Below are positions 1-5,249 of a stretch of DNA of 5,249 bases, piece by piece. The position numbers were made by a program, and so were the translations under genes. The stretch comes from Clostridiaceae bacterium (GTDB lineage Bacteria > Bacillota > Clostridia > Saccharofermentanales > UBA5734): positions 1 to 5,249 of the forward strand of contig JAAYBY010000165.1 in assembly GCA_012729935.1 (NCBI GenBank), in the 5' to 3' direction. The notes below the pieces were generated by a model. The model was not told the DNA's origin and did not search any database. It saw only the letters and a program-made list of their open reading frames with translations. Within the stretch, counting starts at the first letter, position 1; the number at the start of each line of letters is the position of its first letter.

Positions 1-794
1 AGATAAAACTGCTTCCGGTCATTCAGGCAGGCCGCCCAGTCGTTGCTGTCTGCGCTCTGGCTTTCTCTGAGTGTGATGGCGATCATCGACACGTTGGGAT
101 AAGCCTTGAGAACGGCATCGGATAAAGCCTTGTACGCATCTGTTTTCAGTTCACCACTCTGAACATCTGCTTCTGCCTTGATGCCAAGCGATTTCTGGCA
201 GTCTTCCTCATTGGCAATCAGCACGTCAACAAACTGAACCAGTTCCGCCATGACCTCCGGTGCTTTTTTGCCGTATTTCCACAGCTTGTTCCGATAATTG
301 AGATCGCAGGAGACGGTCAGTCCCAGTTTTTTCGCATTTCGCACCGCTTCAAGGGACAACTGCATCGTGTTTTCCGAAATAGCCGGTGTGATGCCTGTGA
401 TGTGAAACCAGTCAGCACCTTGAAAAGCGGCTTGCCAGTCAATGTCGCCGACGTTAGCCAAAGCAAACGCGGAACCACTGCGGTCATAGATCACCTTACT
501 GGGCAGCTGGTTGGCACCAGCCAGCAAATAATAGATGCCCATCCGGCCAGAACCTTGCTGGATGTGTCGTGTACCGACTGAAAAGCGGCGCAGTTCCTGA
601 AGACAGGCTGTCCCAAGTTCATTGTCCGGCAAAACCGTGACAAACTCCGTTTCTATGCCATAGTTGGCCAGCGAAACAGCGACATTGGCCTCTCCTCCAC
701 CGTATGTAGCCTCCAGAACCGGACTCTGCAGGAGACGTTCAGAACCGGGGGTTTTCAGGCGAAGCATGATTTCTCCAAATGTAACAACTTTCAT
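1..794 (-). CDS. kdgK: 2-keto-3-deoxygluconate kinase (PfkB family), C-terminus cut by window edge
   Basis: Cytoplasmic sugar-acid kinase that should phosphorylate 2-keto-3-deoxy-D-gluconate (KDG) with ATP to give KDPG, the substrate of the aldolase encoded just upstream. I read 264 complete codons from ATG 794-792. The N-terminus MKVVTFGEIMLRLKTPG and the glycine-rich substrate loop YGGGEANVAV (residues 31-40) are typical PfkB-family KDG kinase. So are YYLLAGANQLPSKVIYDR (88-105), the block DLNYRNKLW (164-172) and NEED (195-198). Family members are about 310-345 residues, so the last 50-80 residues, with the GAGD catalytic-base motif, lie beyond base 1. The start is supported by GAGGTGATC (plus-strand bases 800-807) just upstream. 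It is the third gene of the operon, 44 nt after the aldolase stop. The D.NYR.KLW block favours KDG kinase over fructokinase or ribokinase. No frame disruption is seen in the part present. Confidence 0.9.
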   Translation of the reverse strand, partial: MKVVTFGEIMLRLKTPGSERLLQSPVLEATYGGGEANVAVSLANYGIETEFVTVLPDNELGTACLQELRRFSVGTRHIQQGSGRMGIYYLLAGANQLPSKVIYDRSGSAFALANVGDIDWQAAFQGADWFHITGITPAISENTMQLSLEAVRNAKKLGLTVSCDLNYRNKLWKYGKKAPEVMAELVQFVDVLIANEEDCQKSLGIKAEADVQSGELKTDAYKALSDAVLKAYPNVSMIAITLRESQSADSNDWAACLNDRKQFY

Positions 795-822
795 AAACGA
801 TCACCTCGTATAATATCTTTAT

Positions 823-851
823 AGCCCAGAATATGCTGTCACAGCTGGGCT
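823..851 (-). other. RNA hairpin over the eda stop codon, before kdgK
   Basis: AGCCCAG (823-829) and CTGGGCT (845-851) are perfect 7-bp complementary arms around a 15-nt loop, which itself contains the small palindrome CTGTCACAG (836-844). In the minus-strand transcript the structure covers the last codons and TGA stop of the aldolase and sits about 30 nt before the kdgK start. What follows in the RNA is AUAAAGAUAUUAUACGAGG, not a U-run, so a complete intrinsic terminator is unlikely. It could be a processing or stability element, or tune kdgK translation relative to eda. The pairing is visible; function is inference. Confidence 0.5.
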
Positions 852-1795
852 GGTTGAATCAGTTTAATGGTGGTCTTGTCGATGACATGATCCGCCAGCA
901 GACATGATTTGTCCCGGCACGGATAAATTTTTTCGAATGTATCCTGAGTGATCAGGCCGCGCTTATGCAGATAATAGAGCGTACGGTTGATTTGATGAGT
1001 CCGGATCACAAGCTGTCCTTGTTCCGATTGTCCCGGTTCATGAATCACTGAACCAGCGATCTGGTTCTCTTCAACCGACAAGTGAAAAATCTGTGAGACT
1101 TTTTGTTTGAACGCATCGATCGCACCAGCCTCTTTTTCGGCTAACGTACAAGACTCCACGGTGAAGCCGAGCAGCAGGTCAACGGCCTCGCCAGCTGTTT
1201 GTCCGATCGCGTCAAACCGATGGTTGACCACATCCTTGGTATTGCAGAGCCAACCGCCGCCGACCGCATGGATGTATGGCTGGTCCACGTACTCCCGAAG
1301 ATTGCTCTGATCGATTCCGCCCGTCGGAATAAACGAGACACCGGCTGACTGGTAAGGTCCGTACAGGGCTTTACAGGCTTTGATCCCGCCGTAGATATTC
1401 GCCGGGAAAAATTTAACCGTCCGGATCCCGTAGGCCAGCGCGCCTTCGATTTCGGTCGGTGTCACACAGCCCGGCGTGATGGGAATCTGATGCTTGACAC
1501 ACCAGTCAACGATCTTTTCGTTGAATCCGGGTGAAACGATGAACCGGGCACCTGCCTCGACCGATTCTTTGCATTTATCCAGCGTCAGGACTGTACCCGC
1601 TCCGACCAGCATTTCAGGACATTGCTGCGCGACATTGCGGATAGAATCAATTCCCGCTTCGGTCCGCATCGTTATCTCCATGACGCCAATCTCGCCCTGC
1701 AGCAAGGCTTTTGCGGTGGGCACAGCGTCGGCTGCGTCCTGGATGACGCACACCGGAACCAGTCCGGATAACCCGATGATTTCAAGTGCATTCAT
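839..1795 (-). CDS. eda: KDPG/KHG aldolase with C-terminal VOC-like extension
   Basis: Class I aldolase that cleaves 2-keto-3-deoxy-6-phosphogluconate to pyruvate and glyceraldehyde-3-phosphate, and probably also 4-hydroxy-2-oxoglutarate. The (beta/alpha)8 core is residues 1 to about 210. By family comparison the active site is Glu40 and Arg44 in VMEITMRTEAG, Thr68 in GAGTVL, Pro89 in SPGF, the Schiff-base lysine Lys128 in TVKFFPA, and PTGG at 157-160. The protein is 318 aa against about 210 for the enterobacterial enzyme. Residues 211-318 (from FTVESCTLAEKEA) form an extra domain. Its GQLVIRTHQINRTLYYLHKRG stretch resembles the glyoxalase/VOC-like tail that I associate with some Firmicutes KDPG aldolases; that assignment is pattern memory. 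The start at ATG 1795 has AAAGAGGT about 6-13 nt upstream and lies 3 nt after the dehydrogenase stop, so translation is probably coupled. KdgK follows downstream. The aldolase call is very secure; the role of the tail is unknown. Confidence 0.95.
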   Translation of the reverse strand: MNALEIIGLSGLVPVCVIQDAADAVPTAKALLQGEIGVMEITMRTEAGIDSIRNVAQQCPEMLVGAGTVLTLDKCKESVEAGARFIVSPGFNEKIVDWCVKHQIPITPGCVTPTEIEGALAYGIRTVKFFPANIYGGIKACKALYGPYQSAGVSFIPTGGIDQSNLREYVDQPYIHAVGGGWLCNTKDVVNHRFDAIGQTAGEAVDLLLGFTVESCTLAEKEAGAIDAFKQKVSQIFHLSVEENQIAGSVIHEPGQSEQGQLVIRTHQINRTLYYLHKRGLITQDTFEKIYPCRDKSCLLADHVIDKTTIKLIQPAQL

Positions 1796-1798
1796 ATT

Positions 1799-2902
1799 TT
1801 ATACCTCTTTCTGCTGACCCTGCAGGTTGTAAATCGTCGGCTCAATCGCCAGCGTTTCACCGATCATCCGCATTTCAGACAGTGTCTTGTCATTGATGGG
1901 AATACCCGACTGCTTCTTTTGCAGCAGCGATTCCTGTTCTTTCTCGCCGTGTGTATAAATCCGTGTTCTGCCCTCCGCCTTCGGACTCTGCCGAAGTTCC
2001 TCGAGCAGCTCACTCATACGCTTTTTAATGATGGTTTTGTCACCAAACAGGCCATAATCAATCGCAGCAAAGAAGAATGTGGTATCGGAATTACCGCTTC
2101 TTTTGACATGCGGCGATGTTGTACCACCTCCAAGAATCGATGTAAACAATTCAACAATCAGACCTAAACCGTATCCCTTGTGGGATCCCGTTTCTTCTGC
2201 TGCTCCGCCGACAGGGAAGATGCCGCCGCCCAGTTTCCCGATGATGTGACTCAGGACCTGCTGGGCGTCTGTGCAGGATTCACCCGTCTGATCGGCTGCC
2301 CAGCCGTCATGCAGCGGCTTTTCATTCTTATTATAAACTTCGATTTTGCCGCGTGTCACAACCGTTGTCGAAACATCAAACAGAAAATCAATCGGATCAG
2401 CGGGCATGCTGACTGCGATCGGATTGGTGCCGAGCATCGCTTTACGGCCGAATGTCGGAACGGCGATCGCTTCTGTATTGGTCATGCAGATACCCAGCAT
2501 ATCTGCCTGTGCGGCCATCTGGGTATAATAGCCGGCGATCCCGAAATGATTGGTGCCACGGACGGTCACCAGGCCGACGCCATGCTGTTTTGCTTTTTCA
2601 ATCGCCGTATTCATGCCCAGTTTCGCCATGATCTGGCCCATGGATCGAGGTGCGTCGATCACTTTGGAAAGGGGTGTCTCAAAAACCGTTTCCCAGGGTG
2701 CATCCGCAATGATCGAGCCTTCCTGAATCGCCTGATAGTAGCGAATCAGCCTCTGGACACCGTGTGATTCAATACCATATAGATCCGCTGTCAACAGAAC
2801 ATCTGTAATGTCCTGACTATCCTGAGTCGAAAAACCGCACTGCTCAAAGACAGCCTCGCAATACGATCTGATTGCCTGCTCGTCAATATACTGATAGGCC
2901 AT
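1799..2902 (-). CDS. Ldh-family (malate/L-lactate dehydrogenase superfamily) NAD(P)-dependent oxidoreductase
   Basis: Cytoplasmic 2-hydroxyacid/2-ketoacid oxidoreductase of the Ldh_2 superfamily (PF02615), the group holding ureidoglycolate dehydrogenase AllD, 2,3-diketo-L-gulonate reductase (YiaK/DlgD) and sulfolactate dehydrogenases. It is not a Rossmann-fold LDH. From ATG 2902 it is 367 aa, a normal length. Visible family blocks are YGIESHGVQRL (42-52, with the conserved SHG histidine), GTNHFGIAGYY (116-126, likely catalytic His119), GTNPIAV (158-164), FDVSTTVV (175-182), KGYGLGL (242-248) and a C-terminal GEKEQE (319-324) near the usual PGE motif. The frame extends back to a TTG at 2950, but ATG 2902 has GAGGTGA (plus-strand 2911-2917) 8 nt upstream and family homology starts there. 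It is the first gene of the operon with eda and kdgK, so it probably makes or recycles a keto-sugar acid that drains into KDG. Family confidence is high; substrate is unknown. Confidence 0.9.
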   Translation of the reverse strand: MAYQYIDEQAIRSYCEAVFEQCGFSTQDSQDITDVLLTADLYGIESHGVQRLIRYYQAIQEGSIIADAPWETVFETPLSKVIDAPRSMGQIMAKLGMNTAIEKAKQHGVGLVTVRGTNHFGIAGYYTQMAAQADMLGICMTNTEAIAVPTFGRKAMLGTNPIAVSMPADPIDFLFDVSTTVVTRGKIEVYNKNEKPLHDGWAADQTGESCTDAQQVLSHIIGKLGGGIFPVGGAAEETGSHKGYGLGLIVELFTSILGGGTTSPHVKRSGNSDTTFFFAAIDYGLFGDKTIIKKRMSELLEELRQSPKAEGRTRIYTHGEKEQESLLQKKQSGIPINDKTLSEMRMIGETLAIEPTIYNLQGQQKEV

Positions 2903-2937
2903 AGAATAAGTCACCTCAAATTTTTGTTTTTGTGAGA

Positions 2938-2965
2938 CTGCTGGTGGCAAACAGCCCGTCAGCAG
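2938..2965 (-). other. Leader hairpin upstream of the dehydrogenase gene
   Basis: CTGCTG (2938-2943) pairs perfectly with CAGCAG (2960-2965), and an inner GGC/GCC pair (2946-2948 with 2954-2956) closes a 5-nt loop. In the minus-strand RNA this lies between the proposed promoter and the ribosome binding site at 2911-2917. An A-rich, unpaired stretch separates it from the binding site. No U-run follows, so it is not an intrinsic terminator. It may protect the 5' end or be a weak protein-binding leader; either is inference. Confidence 0.4.
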
Positions 2966-2981
2966 ATTCTTTCACCTATTG

Positions 2982-3010
2982 AATATACGGCTTAATTGTC
3001 GTTAATGCAA
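2982..3010 (-). promoter_or_regulatory. Putative sigma-A promoter of the ldh-eda-kdgK operon
   Basis: On the minus strand TTGCAT (3005-3010) is followed after exactly 17 nt by TATATT (2982-2987). The -10 matches TATAAT at five of six positions; the -35 keeps only the TTG. Transcription would start near 2975, giving a leader of about 70 nt before ATG 2902 that contains the hairpin and a good Shine-Dalgarno site. A weak -35 fits a regulated promoter, with the inverted repeat at 3062-3080 centred roughly 95 bp upstream of the start point. Confidence 0.5.
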
Positions 3011-3061
3011 TTCAGATAACCCCGAAAAATCAAATCTTTTTCCTTCGATTGTTGTCGTATT

Positions 3062-3080
3062 TTGTCTGATTGTCAGACGA
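3062..3080. promoter_or_regulatory. Near-perfect inverted repeat, candidate operator
   Basis: TTGTCTGA (3062-3069), spacer TTG, TCAGACGA (3073-3080): the arms match at seven of eight positions. It lies in the divergent region, about 50 bp upstream of the proposed catabolic -35 and about 65 bp before the first plus-strand start codon. Size and symmetry suit a dimeric helix-turn-helix regulator such as a GntR- or LacI-type sugar-acid repressor. No regulator gene is in the window, so the binder is unknown. Without a U-run it is not an intrinsic terminator on either strand. Confidence 0.5.
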
Positions 3081-3094
3081 TTCAAAGTAAATCA

Positions 3095-3117
3095 AGTCGA
3101 CTAAACTGGCTGTACAG
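3095..3117. repeat. Two adjacent 8-bp perfect palindromes
   Basis: AGTCGACT (3095-3102) and CTGTACAG (3110-3117) are each perfectly self-complementary. They lie between the 3062-3080 inverted repeat and the first plus-strand gene, where its promoter or 5' leader must be. I find no convincing -35/-10 pair for the rightward operon here. Eight-base palindromes can occur by chance, so regulatory meaning is tentative; the clustering is the only reason to note them. Confidence 0.3.
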
Positions 3118-3138
3118 GTTGAAACGTGTGAATAAGAG

Positions 3139-3144
3139 AGGAGG
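3139..3144 (+). promoter_or_regulatory. Shine-Dalgarno AGGAGG before the TadZ-like gene
   Basis: AGGAGG is the strongest ribosome-binding sequence in the intergenic region, but it ends only 2 nt before the in-frame TTG at 3147, which is shorter than normal. The extended purine run AGAGGAGGA (3137-3145) could let GAGAGG (3136-3141) pair instead, leaving 5 nt. The next in-frame ATGs at 3168 and 3198 are too far away. The site argues for initiation near 3147 but does not settle it. Confidence 0.5.
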
Positions 3145-3146
3145 AT

Positions 3147-4238
3147 TTGGCGAGCAGACAACTACGGATGGACAGCAAAGGGGTTTGCCAGACATTTATG
3201 AACTTCATTATTGCTGACGCTGACATGGATTATACAGCTGCATTGGCCAATCGAATTCATCAGATTAACCCAGCACTTCAAATCGACAGATGTCATCGTT
3301 CAGAGGATTTGCAGCGGCTGATTGCAGCGCAAAAGGAACAGCAGGAGCAAGCGTTATTTCTTTATAACAAGCGGGATTTTGTTGAATTGGCACAATTGAG
3401 TCAGGCCAGCGTCTGGCCGGAAGCCTGGGAGTCCTGCCCTATGGAGGAAGGACAATCACATGGGATAACTGACTCTTCCACCGCTTTCTGTTTCAAACGA
3501 TACGATCCCGTTAGCCGTCTAACCAGGCAGTACCACGATTTTTTCTACGGACAGATGCGACCGGCAGAGGAGCAGGACTGTCTCTCGAAATCAATTGATC
3601 AAAAAGGTGTATTCGATGACCAGACATCATCCTGTCGGCTCTGGTGTTCGACTTCCTTTTCCCCTGATGTGTCGCGAAATCACCACAAGCGACTGCACAG
3701 TCTGGTACAGACAGGGCGGCAGATCATCTATCTGCCACTGATGCCAGCCTATCTCATGTATGCGGTCCGCCATGTTAAACAGGGGCCTTCTCTTTCTGAT
3801 TTGTTGCTTGAAATATCACAAGGCACCATCAAGGCTTCGGATATCGGACGTTTCTGGTATCCTCAGCCGGACGGATTCCTTTGTTTTCGTCCACCTGCAC
3901 GCTCTGACGATCTGGTCACGTGTGATCCAGAGCTCATTCGCCGTCTTGTTCAACTTTTTAGAGAGAAGATTCAATCGGATCCATCCGGACAGATGACCGG
4001 TCTGATAGACTGTGTCAGTTTACCGGTTTCGACGTTACGAAGTATAGCGGTTCAATGTGATGTTTGCGAATTTATCTGGCCTGATGATGACCTGTATGCT
4101 GCTCAATCAGCTCAGTATGAAGCGGCTTCCGTGATGGCCGCTTTGCCTGCGGGATGCCAGATTATTCAAAACGGTTATCCCGTTCAACTGCACTCTGAAA
4201 GTAAAGGAGGATTTCAGATCGCACGTCCACTTGCTTGA
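3147..4238 (+). CDS. TadZ/CpaE-like Tad pilus protein with degenerate P-loop
   Basis: Probably the TadZ/CpaE-type localisation factor of a Tad/Flp pilus, which places the assembly machine at the membrane; inferred from architecture and from cpaF directly downstream. Counting 363 aa from TTG 3147, residues 18-80 (MNFIIADADMDY onward) look like an atypical receiver domain: acidic residues follow the first strand, but no aspartate is evident at the expected phospho-site (ALFLYNKRDF). A linker with FKRYDPVSRLTRQYHDFF (116-133) leads to a MinD/ParA-like part: SFSPDVSRNHHKRL (170-183), strand GRQIIYLPLMP (190-200), GPSLSDLLLEISQG (213-226), LCFRPPARSDDL (245-256) and TGLIDCVSLPVS (284-295). The KGGxGKT Walker A expected near 172-180 is absent. 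Cysteine is unusually frequent (13). An in-frame stop at 3129-3131 limits the 5' end. TTG 3147 lies too near AGGAGG, and ATG 3198, where homology appears to begin, is an alternative. CDS confidence is high; family confidence moderate to good. Confidence 0.7.
   Translation: MASRQLRMDSKGVCQTFMNFIIADADMDYTAALANRIHQINPALQIDRCHRSEDLQRLIAAQKEQQEQALFLYNKRDFVELAQLSQASVWPEAWESCPMEEGQSHGITDSSTAFCFKRYDPVSRLTRQYHDFFYGQMRPAEEQDCLSKSIDQKGVFDDQTSSCRLWCSTSFSPDVSRNHHKRLHSLVQTGRQIIYLPLMPAYLMYAVRHVKQGPSLSDLLLEISQGTIKASDIGRFWYPQPDGFLCFRPPARSDDLVTCDPELIRRLVQLFREKIQSDPSGQMTGLIDCVSLPVSTLRSIAVQCDVCEFIWPDDDLYAAQSAQYEAASVMAALPAGCQIIQNGYPVQLHSESKGGFQIARPLA
4203..4210 (+). promoter_or_regulatory. Strong Shine-Dalgarno AAAGGAGG inside the end of the TadZ-like gene
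   Basis: AAAGGAGG is close to the perfect anti-16S complement, yet no ATG, GTG or TTG follows at 4-12 nt in any frame. In the cpaF frame, which is open here, the first candidates are TTG 4231 (20 nt away) and ATG 4258 (47 nt away). It may help reload ribosomes for coupled translation of cpaF, or be a chance match in Lys-Gly-Gly codons of the TadZ-like gene. Confidence 0.35.
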
Positions 4239-4257
4239 GTGTTGCTCTGATGGTTTT

Positions 4258-5249
4258 ATGAAACAGGCAATCTTTGAACAGCCAATCCTCAACAAACTGA
4301 GCAGGCAAAAACTGACGGATGAGGTCCTGCAGGCACTGGATGGTCAGGAAAGTGTTCCCGATGACACATTGATGCGGTGTATCGTACTTGCAGTCACGCG
4401 TCATACCAGCGGAACCCGGTATACGTTAAAAGAACGTCAATCACTTGCCAGATCTCTGTTTAACGCAATGCGCGGTCTTGACCTGCTTCAACCGCTGATC
4501 GATCACACTGAAATCACTGAGATAATGGTCAATGGTCCAGATCAGATCTTTTTTGAGCAGAAGGGTCAGTTATTCCTGTCGGGACTTCACTTCGATAACG
4601 AGCAGCACTTAACAGGTGTTATCACAAATTTTTTCGGTCGTGCGAACCGATTGATTCATGAAAGCAAGCCGCTTGCTGATATGCGCCTGTCTGATGGCTC
4701 CCGCGTTCATGCTGCCCTTCCGCCTGTAGCACCAGATGGCCCTATTCTGACGATCCGAAAATTTACAGGATTTGAACCGACTTTATCATCACTGATTGAG
4801 CAGGATTTTATCACACAGGAGGCATCCGAATATTTGGCAGAAGCCATCGTCAATAAGCTCAACCTGTTTATCTGTGGTGGAACAGGGTCTGGAAAAACAA
4901 CATTTCTCAATATTCTAGCCCAGCTGATTCCTCAATCAGAACGTGTCATCACAATTGAAGATGCCGCAGAACTTAATTTACATTGCCTGCCAAACTGGGT
5001 CCGGCTTGAAGCACGTCAGCCGGGGCCGGACGGTCAGGGAGCAGTCACGTTATCTCACCTGATCAGATCTTCTTTACGCATGCGCCCCGATCGAATCATC
5101 GTTGGAGAAGTGCGCGGACCTGAAGCATTCGACATGCTTCAGGCCATGAATACCGGTCACCCGGGATCTTTGAGTACCGGGCACGCCAATTCATGTTCTG
5201 ATATGCTGAACCGGCTTGCGCTGATGGTTTTAATGGGCATCCAACTGCC
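4258..5249 (+). CDS. cpaF: CpaF/TadA-type Tad pilus secretion ATPase, C-terminus cut by window edge
   Basis: Hexameric type II/IV secretion-superfamily ATPase (GspE/VirB11-like) that powers Flp pilin assembly at the inner face of the membrane. The 330 codons seen from ATG 4258 contain, in order: the N-terminal block ITEIMVNGPDQIFFEQKG (86-103); DMRLSDGSRVHAALPP (141-156) followed by LTIRKF (164-169); Walker A GGTGSGKTT (207-215, Lys213); the Asp-box TIEDAAEL (232-239); RLEARQPG (249-256); Walker B region RPDRIIVGEVRG (276-287, catalytic Glu284); and the His-box TGHPGSLSTGHANS (299-312). All catalytic motifs are intact. The ATG lies 19 nt after the TadZ-like stop with no good Shine-Dalgarno of its own, so translation is probably coupled; TTG 4231 is an alternative that adds 9 residues. 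The frame is open at the window end; full-length family members run past the His-box by about 80-120 residues. TadB/TadC-type membrane proteins and Flp pilin would be expected further right. Confidence 0.95.
   Translation, partial: MKQAIFEQPILNKLSRQKLTDEVLQALDGQESVPDDTLMRCIVLAVTRHTSGTRYTLKERQSLARSLFNAMRGLDLLQPLIDHTEITEIMVNGPDQIFFEQKGQLFLSGLHFDNEQHLTGVITNFFGRANRLIHESKPLADMRLSDGSRVHAALPPVAPDGPILTIRKFTGFEPTLSSLIEQDFITQEASEYLAEAIVNKLNLFICGGTGSGKTTFLNILAQLIPQSERVITIEDAAELNLHCLPNWVRLEARQPGPDGQGAVTLSHLIRSSLRMRPDRIIVGEVRGPEAFDMLQAMNTGHPGSLSTGHANSCSDMLNRLALMVLMGIQL

Noticed and set aside
2180..2767. 195-codon open frame on the plus strand
   Set aside because: It lies wholly opposite the dehydrogenase coding strand, its Cys/Arg/His-rich translation shows no family resemblance, and it is best explained as an antisense shadow.
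2903..2950. N-terminal extension of the dehydrogenase to a TTG at 2950
   Set aside because: The added 16 residues match no family block, would cover the leader hairpin and ribosome binding site, and ATG 2902 has a well-spaced GAGGTGA.
3024..3042. GAAAAA/TTTTTC inverted repeat as an intrinsic terminator
   Set aside because: The arms are only A/T-rich 6-mers with a 7-nt loop and no GC stem, and the site lies between divergent genes where no transcript is expected to end.
3123..3136. CcpA cre-like site at GAAACGTGTGAATA
   Set aside because: The spacing and the central CG context do not fit the cre consensus, with several conserved positions wrong.
3128..3214. Possible 28-codon leader peptide starting GTG at 3128
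   Set aside because: No Shine-Dalgarno precedes it, it overlaps the TadZ-like start in another frame, and its sequence shows no leader-peptide features such as runs of one amino acid.
4211..4261. Short ATT-initiated frame after AAAGGAGG ending in TGA overlapping cpaF ATG
   Set aside because: It would need the very rare ATT start and encodes only 16 residues. The ATGA overlap is suggestive of coupling but not enough to call a gene.

Overview
The window looks like Bacillota (Firmicutes) chromosome. The reasons are strong purine-rich Shine-Dalgarno sites (AGGAGG, AAAGGAGG, GAGGTGA), a KDPG aldolase with the long C-terminal extension that I associate with clostridial and erysipelotrichial proteins, and a Tad/Flp-pilus locus of the Gram-positive style. 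Base composition is roughly balanced and no genus can be named from the sequence. Five protein-coding genes are supported, two of them cut by the window ends. I see no RNA genes, CRISPR arrays, insertion sequences or integrase remnants.

Left part (1-2902, minus strand): a tight three-gene catabolic operon, transcribed right to left. The first gene encodes an Ldh/malate-DH-superfamily NAD(P)-dependent oxidoreductase (2902-1799). A KDPG/KHG aldolase (1795-839) follows after 3 nt. A 2-keto-3-deoxygluconate kinase (794 to beyond base 1) follows after 44 nt. The kinase and aldolase form the lower limb of hexuronate and other sugar-acid breakdown: KDG is phosphorylated to KDPG, which is cleaved to pyruvate and glyceraldehyde-3-phosphate. 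The dehydrogenase substrate is unknown; it probably handles an upstream keto- or hydroxy-acid. A hairpin overlaps the aldolase stop codon just ahead of kdgK.

Middle (2903-3146): a 244-bp divergent regulatory region. It holds a plausible sigma-A promoter for the catabolic operon, a leader hairpin, and a near-perfect 8-3-8 inverted repeat at 3062-3080 with two further 8-bp palindromes nearer the rightward gene.

Right part (3147-5249, plus strand): the start of a Tad (tight adherence)/Flp type IV pilus locus. The first gene encodes a TadZ/CpaE-like protein with a receiver-like N-terminus and a MinD/ParA-like C-terminal region whose nucleotide-binding P-loop appears to be lost. The second is a clear CpaF/TadA secretion ATPase with intact Walker A, Asp-box, Walker B and His-box motifs, truncated by the window end. 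The most unusual feature is the apparent pseudo-ATPase TadZ paired with an intact CpaF. Start codons of both plus-strand genes are uncertain.
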